A DNA stretch of 64,000 nucleotides from Pseudomonas helleri (GCF_001043025.1 NZ_JYLD01000020.1:1-64000), one strand, 5' to 3'. Numbered from the stretch's first letter, positions 39,866 through 49,383 are shown. Translations and numbers: made by a program. Notes: generated by a model from the letters alone, not told the origin.

Positions 39866-40954
39866 ATGAGTTCACACATCACTGTTCGGCTGCAGCTCAG
39901 CTATTCCGGTTTTTCGCTGGACCTGGACGTGCAATTGCCCGGTAAAGGGGTGACGGCTTTGTTTGGTCACTCGGGGTCTGGCAAGACCACCTGCCTGCGC
40001 TGTATCGCCGGTCTGGAGCGGGCTGAACATGCCTTCGTGCAGATCAATGACGAAGTCTGGCAGGACAGCCACAACAAGCTGTTTGTCCCGGTTCATAAAC
40101 GGTCATTGGGGTATATCTTTCAAGAAGCCAGCCTGTTCCCGCACCTCTCGGTGCGCGCCAACCTTGAATTCGGCCTGAGTCGCATCCCGCGCCAGGCACG
40201 GCGGGTAGAACTGGCCCACGCGGCCGACCTGCTGGGCATCACTCATCTGCTGGAACGTGCCCCCAATCACTTGTCGGGTGGCGAGCGTCAGCGGGTCGGT
40301 ATTGCCCGCGCCTTGTTGACCAGCCCCAAACTGTTGCTGATGGACGAGCCGCTCGCCGCACTCGACAGCCAGCGCAAGGCCGAGATCCTGCCCTACCTTG
40401 AGCGCCTGCATGCCGAACTGGATATACCGGTGCTGTATGTCAGCCACTCGCAGGATGAAGTCGCGCGTCTGGCAGACCACATCGTGCTCTTGAGTGAAGG
40501 CAAGGCTTTGGCCAGCGGGCCTATCGGTGACATTCTGGCCAGGCTTGATCTGCCGCTGTCGCAGGGCGATGACGCGGGCGTGGTAATCGAAGGCACGGTG
40601 TGTGAATACGATGCGCAGTATCAATTACTGACCCTGCAACTGCCAAACAGTACTCAATGCTTGCGGGTTGCCCATGCGCCACTGGCGGTGGGTCAGGCCC
40701 TACGGGTAAAGGTGCAGGCCCGCGACATCAGCCTGAGCCTCCATCGCAGTGAACACAGCAGTATCCTCAACAGCCTGCAAGCCACTTTCATCAGCGAAAC
40801 TGCGACAGACAACCAAGCCCATGTGCTGGTGCGTCTGGACATCGCCGGTAGCGCCCTGCTGGCCCGTATTACCCGCTACTCCCGTGACCAGCTTGACCTG
40901 CAGCCGGGGCAAAGCATCTGGCTGCAGATCAAATCTGTTGCGGTTTTAGCTTGA
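39866..40954 (+). CDS. modC: Molybdate ABC transporter ATP-binding protein ModC
   Basis: ModC powers molybdate import. The 362-residue protein has Walker A GHSGSGKTTCLRC (about 33-45), Q-loop YIFQEASLFPHL, ABC signature LSGGERQRVGIARAL, Walker B LLMDEPLAALD and the H-loop VSHSQDE. A C-terminal Mop/TOBE domain (about 290-360, HSSILNSLQA) binds molybdate and allows feedback. I chose ATG at 39866 after GGAG, not the TTG two codons upstream. Its 3' end overlaps the convergent wzz gene by nine bases. Confidence 0.93.
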   Translation: MSSHITVRLQLSYSGFSLDLDVQLPGKGVTALFGHSGSGKTTCLRCIAGLERAEHAFVQINDEVWQDSHNKLFVPVHKRSLGYIFQEASLFPHLSVRANLEFGLSRIPRQARRVELAHAADLLGITHLLERAPNHLSGGERQRVGIARALLTSPKLLLMDEPLAALDSQRKAEILPYLERLHAELDIPVLYVSHSQDEVARLADHIVLLSEGKALASGPIGDILARLDLPLSQGDDAGVVIEGTVCEYDAQYQLLTLQLPNSTQCLRVAHAPLAVGQALRVKVQARDISLSLHRSEHSSILNSLQATFISETATDNQAHVLVRLDIAGSALLARITRYSRDQLDLQPGQSIWLQIKSVAVLA

Positions 40955-42259
40955 TTGCTTTAGCTCTTCACGGCGGCGGACATTGAAGTAACGCACCGTG
41001 GTAATACCCAGGCCCAACAAACCACCGAGGAACAAGCCCAGCACAATGGTCAGGGCTTTTTTCGGCTTGAGCGCGCTGACAGGCGTCTGCGCCTTACGGT
41101 CAATACTGACCAGGCCCAACGCACTCATGTCGGTATTCAAATTACCCAGGCGGACGATCTCTGCACGCAAGGGCTCGATATTTTTCAGGTAGACGTCTTC
41201 ATTCGCGCGTTTGCCGAGTTGCTCAACCTCGCGATTGACCTCCAGCAACTTCAGCTTTTTGTCGATCTCCAGAACCCTTTTGTCGGTAAAGTCGTCGGAA
41301 GTCCGCTTGAGCAACACGGCGCGTTCAGCTTGCAGTGCTTGAGTGCCCAAAAAGTACAGCGGCGTATCCAGGGAGGTGATGTCTGTGCGAATCACCCGTG
41401 ATCCGCCGGCAGCACTCTCGCCCATTGCATAAGGCGTGGTCGGGCGGGAAATGCCCAAGGTACTGGCAATGCTGATGGCTTCATCCAGTTGATCAATGCG
41501 CGCTTCACGCATGGCCTTGAGTTGCAGGCGCAGGGCCTGCAATTCGTCCTTCAAGGTAGCGCGCTTTAACTCATCGTCTTCTTCAAGCGTGGCAATCTTG
41601 GCTTCTTTGTCTGACTGGTAGCCCAAACGCGCGGCGCTGATCTTCTCTCTCAGCTCTTTCTGCCGGTTATTAATAATGGTCTTGAGGTCAGAGCTGATTT
41701 GCGCACGCTGGTTATCGATTGCGTAAGCAACAAACCCATTGATGATATCGACACCCAGAACCGATTGGGGATAGGTCAGCTCCAGCTTGATAGACGGGCT
41801 CAAGGCATCAGGGTTTTTGACGCCGACTTGGGTCAGGTTGATCGAGTCCCGGTTAAACACCTCAAAGCTTTGTTCAAGCGTCATACCCTCTTTTTCAAGT
41901 GGCTTGAACAAATCCTGATGGCTGCGGAAGAAGCTCAGGCGCGTCTCATAGGAATCCAGCGCTGCACCGACTTTCAATAGCGCTTCATTTGGTGGGAGCT
42001 TGTAGACCTCTGAACGGTTCAAGGCATCCAGTTCATTAATCTCTGCGGGGCGCAGCACGGTGCTTGCCTGATAAATTGGCTGCACAACCAAGACGTAGCC
42101 TAGTGCAATGGCGCCAGCGATTGCTGAAGTAGTCGCAATAAATTTCTTTTGCTGCCAAAAAAAAGAAAACAAGTCGACCAGGTCAATTTCGGGGCTGGAG
42201 GCTTTAGGCCGCGGATGCTCAGTGTTTTTCAAAAAATAGGCGCCTTGTGAGTAGTACAT
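40946..42259 (-). CDS. Wzz-type polysaccharide chain-length determinant
   Basis: The 437-residue inner-membrane protein has the Wzz/PCP topology: TM1 (about 40-62, after EIDLVDLFSFFWQQKK), a large periplasmic coiled-coil domain, and TM2 (about 405-427) preceded by the Pro-rich PVSALKPKKALTIVLGLFLGG. Such proteins set the modal length of O-antigen chains. It is longer than classical Wzz (about 330-350), closer to the very-long-chain or Fep-type group. It has no cytoplasmic kinase domain, so it is not Wzc. There are no O-antigen genes nearby, so it is an orphan regulator of LPS length. Confidence 0.87.
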   Translation of the reverse strand: MYYSQGAYFLKNTEHPRPKASSPEIDLVDLFSFFWQQKKFIATTSAIAGAIALGYVLVVQPIYQASTVLRPAEINELDALNRSEVYKLPPNEALLKVGAALDSYETRLSFFRSHQDLFKPLEKEGMTLEQSFEVFNRDSINLTQVGVKNPDALSPSIKLELTYPQSVLGVDIINGFVAYAIDNQRAQISSDLKTIINNRQKELREKISAARLGYQSDKEAKIATLEEDDELKRATLKDELQALRLQLKAMREARIDQLDEAISIASTLGISRPTTPYAMGESAAGGSRVIRTDITSLDTPLYFLGTQALQAERAVLLKRTSDDFTDKRVLEIDKKLKLLEVNREVEQLGKRANEDVYLKNIEPLRAEIVRLGNLNTDMSALGLVSIDRKAQTPVSALKPKKALTIVLGLFLGGLLGLGITTVRYFNVRRREELKQSS

Positions 42260-42601
42260 CTAGTTCAGCTGGCCTCTTTGATTGAGGCATGAAAGAGCTG
42301 AGCAAAAACAGAATAAACGTCTGACAGATTCTTGTACGAAAAGATCCCAATCCATAAGAATCAAGCACATACGATGACAAAATCAAGTAACGCGAAACCA
42401 CGGGCTGCACACTTTTTGTGGCAGAGCCTCATAGCCTTTTGTTTTATAAGAGAATTTTTTTACGGCAAAAAAGAATATTCCTACAGCGCACAATGATTTG
42501 TCATCTAAAACCGGTGAGCACGCCAACACGGCATCTTTCAGCGCTCTGTGTAATGATTGCCATCACCAAAAAGCACGCCTACGTGTGGGGTTACAAGAAG
42601 C
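42260..42601. other. AT-rich intergenic region between wzz and a LysR gene
   Basis: This 342-bp stretch separates divergent genes and must contain both promoters. It is clearly AT-richer than its surroundings, with A/T runs around 42420-42490. I see no convincing gene, RNA or repeat; open frames in it lack protein-like composition. Confidence 0.5.
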
Positions 42602-43537
42602 ATGGATATTTTTCAGGCGATGCGAGTGTTCGTGCGCGTAGTCGAGACAGGCAGTTTTACCGCAGCGGCTCAGGCGCTGGGCTATTCAACCGCGCAAACT
42701 TCTCGTTTGCTGTCTGAACTTGAATCTTCACTACAAGCACGCTTGTTGCAGCGCAGCACCCGTCGCCTGGCCCTGACCGAAGTCGGCATGCGTTATCTGG
42801 AACGTTGCCGACTGATTCTCGGAGAAATTGAAGACGCCAATGCTGAAGCCGGAGGGGCGCACCTGATACCCCGTGGCCATTTGCGCGTGCAATCCACCAC
42901 GGGCATCGGGATTCAGTTGCTGGCCCCCTTGGTCGCCAGGTACGCCGAGCTTTACCCGCAAGTGAATGTCGACTTGACTCTGTCGCAACGCCAGCCAGAC
43001 CTGTTTGAAGAAGGCCACGACGTGGTCATTACCTTGTCAGCTCATCTGCCTGACTCCGAGCTGGTGGGCCAAGATTTGGGGCGTATTTACAGCGTGCTCA
43101 GTGCCGCCCCTTCCTACCTGGAAAAACACGGCATCCCGCAAACCCCGGAACAACTGAGCGAGCATCGTTGCTTGCACCTTGTCGACCCTTTGTTCACCGA
43201 CAGCTGGACGTTCCGTGATGAACAGGGTGAGCGTTCGATTCGTCCGGGTGAAGTGTTTCGGGTCAACGTGGCCGAGGCCATGGCCAAAGCTGCCGAAGCG
43301 GGGCTGGGTGTTTGCCTGATGCCGGACTACGTGAGCATGGCGTCCTACCTCAGCGGCTCATTGGTCCGCCTGCTGCCGCAATACCGCCTGCATGAGAAAA
43401 GCATCTATGCGCTCTACCCTTCGCGCCGCTTTCTGGATGCAAAGGTTAAAACGTGGGTCGAGTTCTTGAAAAACGAAATCCCGAAGGTGCTGCAAGAACA
43501 CCAGGCCATCGTCGATGACCCGGCGCACTGGGCTTGA
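42602..43537 (+). CDS. LysR-family transcriptional regulator
   Basis: The 311-residue protein starts MDIFQAMRVFVRVVETGSF, the common opening of LysR regulators, with the helix-turn-helix at about 18-40 (AAAQALGYSTAQTSRLLSELE) and a type 2 periplasmic-binding-like effector domain (about 90-300). The family member resembles the group that controls small oxidoreductase or efflux genes, but the target is unclear: the next gene is a convergent TonB receptor, and the divergent gene upstream is wzz. I chose ATG 42602 over 42557 because the HTH begins there. Confidence 0.88.
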   Translation: MDIFQAMRVFVRVVETGSFTAAAQALGYSTAQTSRLLSELESSLQARLLQRSTRRLALTEVGMRYLERCRLILGEIEDANAEAGGAHLIPRGHLRVQSTTGIGIQLLAPLVARYAELYPQVNVDLTLSQRQPDLFEEGHDVVITLSAHLPDSELVGQDLGRIYSVLSAAPSYLEKHGIPQTPEQLSEHRCLHLVDPLFTDSWTFRDEQGERSIRPGEVFRVNVAEAMAKAAEAGLGVCLMPDYVSMASYLSGSLVRLLPQYRLHEKSIYALYPSRRFLDAKVKTWVEFLKNEIPKVLQEHQAIVDDPAHWA

Positions 43538-43600
43538 GCCCATCCTTCAGACAGGCGTGAGCCTTGCCCTGAGGAGGAGCAAAAGTCAGCCAGTTGCGAG

Positions 43601-45703
43601 TTAGAAGTTATAACTCAGCGATGCCGTCACGTTGCGCGATGCGCCGTAGAAGCCGGAACCACCGCTGTACAGGCTCATCAGGTATTTGCGGTTGGCCACG
43701 TTATTCAGATTGAGCGCGGTACTCCAGTGTTTGTCGATGTCGTAACTGGCCATCAGGTCGACCAAAGCATAAGCGTTCTGGCGAATACGGCTGTCGCCGT
43801 CGACCTGGATCGCACTTTGCCACGCGACCCGGGTGCCAACCTTGGCCTGCGGTAAACCGGGCAGTTGGTAAGTCAGGCTGCCACGCACGGTGTGCGCCGG
43901 GACGTATTGGCGCGCTTTGTCGCCGTCGGGATCTTCGATATGCACATAGGTGTAACCCCCCAGCACCTGTAACCCGGTCGCCAATTGGCCGCTGGCTTCG
44001 AGCTCTACGCCGCGGCTTTTATAGTCTTCGCTCTGGTAAACCGATTGTGCGCCGATCATCTCGCCCGTCGCTTCAGCAACGTTACGTTGGTCGGTCTTGA
44101 ACACGGCAGCCGAGACATCGAGCTTCTGCTCCAGCACGCTGCCCTTGACCCCGACTTCATAGCTTTTACCTTCAAGCGGCTCAAGTACCTTGCCCGCGGA
44201 GTCCACCACGTATTGCGGATTGAAGATTTTGGTGTAACTGGCGTAGACCGAGTATTGCGCGTTGAGGTCGTAGACCAACCCGGTGTACGGCGTCACTTTG
44301 CCGTGAATGCGCACGTCACGCGGCGAGCCATAATCGGTGCCTTCACTGTCGACGCTGAGCATGCGCGCACCGGCGATCCAGTGCAGTTGGTCGGTGAGGT
44401 TGAAACGAGCACCGGCGTACACGCTTTTTTGTCGATCGGTGAAGCTGGCCATTTTTGTATCGTTGTCGGTGTATGACAGCTCAGGACGCGGGACGTGGCC
44501 ACCCAGGGTCTGGTCCAGATCGGCCGGCATCATCTCGTCAATGCTGTTGTAGTAGCCGCGCTCATGGTGGCGCGAGCGCCCGTAGTTCATGCCGACCGTC
44601 ACTTCATGTTCGCGACCGCCCAGACTGAACGGACCGCTCAGTTGCGCCTCGCCAAGCAATTGTCTTTCGTTGACATTGGTGTGGCTCGGATCGGCCAGCC
44701 AGGGCTGCTGATCATCGTTGGCCATCAAGTAATACATGTTGGCCGACTGCCGCTGATCCACTGCAGTGACGTTTAACGTGCTCTTCCAGCCATTACCGAA
44801 GTCGTGGGTCAACTCGGCGAAGGTTCGCAACGTGTGCACGTCCCAATAGGTCCAGTCCTGGCCGACGCTGGAGCCACGGCGGCTGTAATGGATCAGATTG
44901 CCTTCAGCATCGACCAGAGGCAGGCCACCCCAACTGCTGCCGTTGGAATTGCTCTTGTTGTCAGAAACACCCAGCGTGAGCGTATCTGCGTCACTCAAGT
45001 CGAAAGCCAGCATACCGCTGAGGACGTTCTTCTCACGTGAATAACGATCAAGATAGGAATTGCCGGTTTCGTTGGCATAGATAAAGCGACCGCGCACGTT
45101 ACCTGCGTCGCTCAGCGGGCCAGACACGTCGACATCGACCCGACGGGTGTCCCATGAGCCGGCCGACACCTTCAATTGGGCCTGGGGTGTGGCCGTCGGG
45201 CGTTTGCGAATAAAGTTGACCGTGGCCGAAGGGTTGCCCGTGCCGCTCATCAACCCGTTGGCGCCATGCAGAATATCGACCTGCTGGTACTCTGCCATGT
45301 CCAGATCGCCGTTGAGCAAGCCCGCGCTAAACGGCGCACCCATGCCATCGTACTCAAAGTTACTGATGTCGAAACCGCGTGAGGTGAAGTTGGTGCGGTC
45401 TGTTTCATATTGCTCGACAGTCACCGAGGGAGCGCTGCGCAATGCATCCTTGACGCTATTGAGGTTGAAATCATTCAACTGCTCGCGTGACAACGTGGTC
45501 ACGCCCTGTGGAGTTTCCTTGGCCGTCAGGCCCATTCGCGTGGTACTGCTGTTGACAGGTTGTTGGTAGTCGCTCGGCGATATGTCGCTTTCGGCACTGG
45601 CCTGAACTTCGGTTTGGGGCAGGGTTAACGCGTCGGCGTGGGCAGCAGGCACTGCAGCCCATGCGGCGGCCAGCAGGGCTGAGACAGGCAGAATTGATTT
45701 CAA
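43601..45703 (-). CDS. TonB-dependent siderophore receptor
   Basis: This 700-residue outer-membrane receptor imports ferric siderophores with energy from TonB. A signal peptide (about 1-23) is followed by DALTLPQTEVQA, a possible TonB box, then the plug domain with KETPQGVTTLSREQL and ILHGANGLMSGTGNPSATVNFIRKRP-type turns, and a 22-strand barrel ending in the terminal aromatic SLSYNF. There is no N-terminal STN signalling domain, so it does not use a surface-signalling sigma factor. The family is that of FhuE/FoxA-like ferric hydroxamate receptors; the ligand is not certain. A Fur-like site lies upstream. Confidence 0.9.
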   Translation of the reverse strand: MKSILPVSALLAAAWAAVPAAHADALTLPQTEVQASAESDISPSDYQQPVNSSTTRMGLTAKETPQGVTTLSREQLNDFNLNSVKDALRSAPSVTVEQYETDRTNFTSRGFDISNFEYDGMGAPFSAGLLNGDLDMAEYQQVDILHGANGLMSGTGNPSATVNFIRKRPTATPQAQLKVSAGSWDTRRVDVDVSGPLSDAGNVRGRFIYANETGNSYLDRYSREKNVLSGMLAFDLSDADTLTLGVSDNKSNSNGSSWGGLPLVDAEGNLIHYSRRGSSVGQDWTYWDVHTLRTFAELTHDFGNGWKSTLNVTAVDQRQSANMYYLMANDDQQPWLADPSHTNVNERQLLGEAQLSGPFSLGGREHEVTVGMNYGRSRHHERGYYNSIDEMMPADLDQTLGGHVPRPELSYTDNDTKMASFTDRQKSVYAGARFNLTDQLHWIAGARMLSVDSEGTDYGSPRDVRIHGKVTPYTGLVYDLNAQYSVYASYTKIFNPQYVVDSAGKVLEPLEGKSYEVGVKGSVLEQKLDVSAAVFKTDQRNVAEATGEMIGAQSVYQSEDYKSRGVELEASGQLATGLQVLGGYTYVHIEDPDGDKARQYVPAHTVRGSLTYQLPGLPQAKVGTRVAWQSAIQVDGDSRIRQNAYALVDLMASYDIDKHWSTALNLNNVANRKYLMSLYSGGSGFYGASRNVTASLSYNF

Positions 45704-45743
45704 AATAGCGGATCCATAAGTGCAAATGCGCCTGAATACTATT

Positions 45744-45758
45744 TGAGATCAATTATCA
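45744..45758. promoter_or_regulatory. Candidate Fur box upstream of the TonB receptor
   Basis: TGAGATC-A-ATTATCA matches 11 of 14 arm positions of the 7-1-7 Fur motif and sits 40 bp upstream of the receptor's start codon. Iron repression is expected for such a receptor, but the match is imperfect. Confidence 0.45.
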
Positions 45759-45801
45759 GGTAAAGCGTCAAGCGCTCAAAATGTAACATTTCATGAACTG
45801 A

Positions 45802-46434
45802 TTACCTTGCAGCAATGCGATAAGCACAACGCCTTGCCCCCAGCTGGATGTGCTCCACGCGCTCGACTTTCGCCTGTAGCACCTGCTCGAACACTTGCAA
45901 TTCTGCCCGGCAAAACCCTTGGCATGCCGTGGCGGCCGCGCAGATCGGGCAGTGGTTTTCCACCAGTATCAGGGCGCCATCCGGTTGCTCGCTGCATTGG
46001 GCCATGTAGCCTTCGCGGCTGCGTAACTGCGCCAAGCGCTCTACCCGCGCTTTAAGGCCCTCCACACCTTGCATTTCGCGCTCATACAGCGCCTGGGTCT
46101 GACGCTCACGGACGTCGATCAAACGCTCTATCGCGTCTTCACCAAAGGTTTCGCGCACGGTCTGCAACAGCTGCACCGTCAGTTCTGAATGCGTGTCCGG
46201 AAAACGCGCATGCCCCGCTGCGGTCAAGTGCCAGACCTGCGTCGGGCGCCCGACACCGCGCACCTCTGCCTTGGCCTCTGCCAAACCGCTGGCCGCCAGC
46301 TTGACCAATTGTTGTCGCGCCGCCTCCCCGGTGGTGCCCAAATACTCGCCCGCATCACTGGCCAGTTGTGGCCCGCGTGTTTTGAGCAGATGTAAAAGGC
46401 GATCCGCCGGCGATGACGACGCCGAATATTCCAA
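45802..46434 (-). CDS. HTH transcriptional regulator with putative Fe-S cysteine cluster
   Basis: The protein has an N-terminal winged helix (about 5-75, ADRLLHLLKTRGPQ and EAARQQLVKLAASGL) of the COG2345/SufR type, and a C-terminal sensor region with the cysteine cluster NHCPICAAATACQGFC, which could hold an iron-sulfur cluster. I place the start at TTG 46434, giving 210 residues starting at EYSASSSPADRLL; the frame stays open to 46560, but the extra part is hydrophobic, unlike the family, and would run into the divergent promoter region. It is divergent from an MFS exporter gene, the likely target. The ligand could be redox state, iron status or an oxidant. Confidence 0.78.
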   Translation of the reverse strand: MEYSASSSPADRLLHLLKTRGPQLASDAGEYLGTTGEAARQQLVKLAASGLAEAKAEVRGVGRPTQVWHLTAAGHARFPDTHSELTVQLLQTVRETFGEDAIERLIDVRERQTQALYEREMQGVEGLKARVERLAQLRSREGYMAQCSEQPDGALILVENHCPICAAATACQGFCRAELQVFEQVLQAKVERVEHIQLGARRCAYRIAAR

Positions 46435-46562
46435 GTCATTTCTTGACAAAATAAAGAGCCCCACAGCAATATTCAAAGCAATTGCTTGGCAAATTAACCT
46501 AACCCCACGTTTCATGCAATTCGCCGAGCGTTCACAGGCAGTCGCCGCACAAGGAAACATCC

Positions 46563-47960
46563 ATGCAAGCCCAAGACAGCAGTTGGGGAGAATTACTCCC
46601 CGGCAAGAACGCCACCCGCTCCATTGCCCTCTCGGGTGGCATTGCGCTTTATGCCACCAACACTTATATCGCCACTACGATTTTGCCGTCGGTGGTCGCT
46701 GAAATCGGCGGGTTGGAACTCTATGCCTGGAGCACCACGCTGTACGTGGTGGCCTCTATCCTAGGTTCTGCACTGACGTCCAAATTGCTCCAGCACACCG
46801 GCCCTCGCCTGGCGTATACCATCGCCACCTTGATATTTATGGTCGGCGTGCTGATCTGCGCATTGGCGCCGAGCATGCCGATCATGCTGGCGGGTCGCTT
46901 GATTCAAGGGCTGGGCGGTGGCGTGCTGCTGGCCTTGTGTTACTCGATGATTCAATTAGTGTTTGAAGAGCGTCTGTGGCCGCGTGCCATGGCGCTGGTG
47001 TCAGGTATGTGGGGTGTCGCGACGTTGGTCGGGCCTGCGGTGGGGGGTGTATTTGCCGAAATGGATGCCTGGCGCATGGCCTTTGGTGTCATGGTCCCGG
47101 TGAGCCTTGCCTATATCGCCTTGACTCACAGCGCCTTGCCGCCCCGCGACAGTGAAGCCGTTGCGTCTACGCGCCTGCCGGTTGTGCAACTGGTGCTGCT
47201 GGCCGCTGCCGTGCTGGCGGTGTGTGCAGGCAGTGTCTCATCGCTGCCAAGCTGGAACGTGCTGGGTATCGCCGTCTGCGCGGTACTGGTATTCATGCTG
47301 ATCCGTTACGAATCCAGCGCCTCGGTACGCCTGCTGCCTAAAGACGCGTTCAGGTTCAACACTCCGCTTTGCGCGCTCTACGCGACCACTTGCCTGCTGG
47401 TGATCGGGATGAGCAGCGAAATTTTCATGCCATATTTTCTGCAGCACTTGCATGGTCAGTCGCCGTTGGCTGCCGGTTACATGACGGCGTTAATGGCGGC
47501 GGGCTGGACCGTCTCGGAAATCCTCAGCTCCGGCTGGACAGGTCGAGGCCCACAGCGCGCCATCCTTGCGGGGCCGCTGTTTATCGTGATTGGCCTGGTA
47601 ATGCTGGCAATCACCACGCCCATGGCGGGCCTGGGTGAATGGATGCAACTGGCGCCGATCTGTCTCGGGCTGTTCCTGGTGGGGTTTGGCATCGGCCTGG
47701 GCTGGCCGCACCTGCTGACGCGCATCTTGCAGGTGGCGTCGGAACAAGACAAAGACACCGCTGCTGCCTCGATCACCACATTGCAATTGTTCGCCATGGC
47801 CATGGGCGCAGCATTGGCCGGGGTGATTTCCAACGTGGCGGGCATTAATGACGCGACGGGCAATGCCGGCATAGCCAATGCGGCACTGTGGTTGTTCGGA
47901 CTGTTTACCGTGGCACCAGTGTTGGCGCTGGTTATGGCTCGGCGAGCTGTGCGCAGTTAA
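46563..47960 (+). CDS. MFS transporter (drug/proton antiporter type)
   Basis: The 465-residue protein has about 14 hydrophobic segments and the MFS motifs: LTSKLLQHTGPRLAYT (motif A-like, TM2-TM3 loop) and GVATLVGPAVGGVFAE (motif C of antiporters, TM5). This fits the DHA2/EmrB-type exporters. Its start lies 128 bp from the divergent Fe-S-type regulator, so regulation by it is likely. The substrate cannot be told from the sequence. A REPIN follows. Confidence 0.85.
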   Translation: MQAQDSSWGELLPGKNATRSIALSGGIALYATNTYIATTILPSVVAEIGGLELYAWSTTLYVVASILGSALTSKLLQHTGPRLAYTIATLIFMVGVLICALAPSMPIMLAGRLIQGLGGGVLLALCYSMIQLVFEERLWPRAMALVSGMWGVATLVGPAVGGVFAEMDAWRMAFGVMVPVSLAYIALTHSALPPRDSEAVASTRLPVVQLVLLAAAVLAVCAGSVSSLPSWNVLGIAVCAVLVFMLIRYESSASVRLLPKDAFRFNTPLCALYATTCLLVIGMSSEIFMPYFLQHLHGQSPLAAGYMTALMAAGWTVSEILSSGWTGRGPQRAILAGPLFIVIGLVMLAITTPMAGLGEWMQLAPICLGLFLVGFGIGLGWPHLLTRILQVASEQDKDTAAASITTLQLFAMAMGAALAGVISNVAGINDATGNAGIANAALWLFGLFTVAPVLALVMARRAVRS

Positions 47961-48018
47961 CAGATGCTCAAAAGATCGTTCAGATCGGCAGGAGGCCCCC
48001 CGCACGGGTAGCATTGTT

Positions 48019-48103
48019 GTGGGAGCGGGCTTGCTCGCGATGTGGCCGACAAGGTGTAACTGATACACCGAATTGCCTGCATCGCGAGCAAGCCCGCTCC
48101 CAC
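48019..48103. repeat. REPIN palindrome, GTGGGAGCGGGC family
   Basis: Perfectly complementary 24-bp arms, the left starting GTGGGAGCGGGCTTGCTC, bound an 85-bp unit. This is the classic P. fluorescens-type REP consensus and differs from the GTAGGAGCGAGC family elsewhere in the window. Confidence 0.88.
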
Positions 48104-48193
48104 TGGGGAGAAGTTCTCCCTACCCTCCACGCAACTCACTAAATACGCATACAATTGCCAGCACCTCCGCACTCAAGGCAAGCCGGTCAATTC

Positions 48194-49357
48194 ATGGCGC
48201 TCGACCCTCTCACTTTATTGACCCTGACCATCGCGCTGGCCGCTGCCGCCGCACTCTATCTGGCCATTGAATGGCGCAGCGTCCGAGAATCCTCGCTGCT
48301 GTTATGGAGTGCAGGTTTTGCCACCATCGCCATAGGCTCGTCCCTTGCGCTGTTACGCAGTATCGGACTGCTGCTCATCGGTATCTGGTTCGCCAACGGC
48401 TTGCTGGTGGTGGCCCACTGGCTGTTTCTGCTGGGTGTTGCGCGCTTCACACAAGTGCGTTTGTCGCACAATTGGTACCTCATTTTTGCGATCTGGCCCG
48501 TACTGTTGCTCATCCCTAATGAGCCGTCATGGTCCAGAGTCATGTTGCTGGTCAATTCGCTGTTGGTCGCTCTCTTGGCACTCAAGGCCAGCTGGTTGTT
48601 GCGCCCCCACGGCAAGTCGTTGAGCGTGGGCGCCGTGCAGTTGCGTTATGTACTGCTGATTCACGGGGTGTTTTATCTCATCAAAGCGCTGATCGCAGTG
48701 CTTCCAGGCGAGTTTATTGACCTGGCCGCGTTTCGCGGCGAGATCATTCAGATCTCGCTGGTAGAAGGCGCAATGGCGATCATGCTGATCGCCTTGTCGA
48801 TGACCGGAACCGAACGCTACCGGCGCGAAAAACAGATTGCCCGCCTCGCCGCCCGCGATCCATTGACCGCCCTGTACAACCGCCGAGCCCTCGAAATGCG
48901 CGCGCCGCCCTTGCTGAACGGCGTCTCAGCCGAACGACCTGGAGCCTTGCTGCTGATCGACATCGACAACTTCAAGCTGATCAACGACCTGTTTGGCCAT
49001 ACGGCAGGCGACCGGCTGTTGATCTCCCTGAGCGAAATGATTCGTGCGGTACTGCCCAAAGACGCACTGGCAGCCCGGCTGGGCGGCGATGAATTCGTGA
49101 TTCTGCTGAGCAACGCCTCAAGCGAGCGCATTGAAGCGCTGGCCAGCGCCCTGCGCGAGCCGTTTTACCTCGCCACTTCACAAACCTTCGCCACCCCGCA
49201 AGCGGTGACCTTGAGTATCGGCGCCGAACTCTTCGACCGCCCACCTGCCAGCCTCAGCCAGTTGATCGAACTGGGTGACGCCGCGCTCTACGCCTCCAAA
49301 CGCGGGGGGCGTAACAGTTTGCGTTTGGTGGACAGGACCACGGCTAATCAATTGTAA
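48194..49357 (+). CDS. Membrane diguanylate cyclase (GGDEF)
   Basis: The 387-residue protein has six to seven N-terminal membrane segments (about 5-215) and a C-terminal GGDEF domain (about 230-380) that would make cyclic di-GMP from GTP. Catalytic features are intact: DPLTALYNRRALE, LIDIDNFKLINDLFGHTAGD and RLGGDEFVILL. The inhibitory I-site, normally RxxD just upstream, reads LPKD, so product inhibition at that site may be lost. ATG 48194 is chosen over 48155. The gene stands alone after a REPIN; the signal sensed by its membrane domain is unknown. Confidence 0.9.
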   Translation: MALDPLTLLTLTIALAAAAALYLAIEWRSVRESSLLLWSAGFATIAIGSSLALLRSIGLLLIGIWFANGLLVVAHWLFLLGVARFTQVRLSHNWYLIFAIWPVLLLIPNEPSWSRVMLLVNSLLVALLALKASWLLRPHGKSLSVGAVQLRYVLLIHGVFYLIKALIAVLPGEFIDLAAFRGEIIQISLVEGAMAIMLIALSMTGTERYRREKQIARLAARDPLTALYNRRALEMRAPPLLNGVSAERPGALLLIDIDNFKLINDLFGHTAGDRLLISLSEMIRAVLPKDALAARLGGDEFVILLSNASSERIEALASALREPFYLATSQTFATPQAVTLSIGAELFDRPPASLSQLIELGDAALYASKRGGRNSLRLVDRTTANQL

Positions 49358-49383
49358 AAAACAGCTTAACTACGGGTCTATGC

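Noticed and set aside
42418..42717. Plus-strand open frame upstream of the LysR gene
   Set aside because: It overlaps the start of the LysR gene out of frame, and its first part is AT-rich non-coding sequence.
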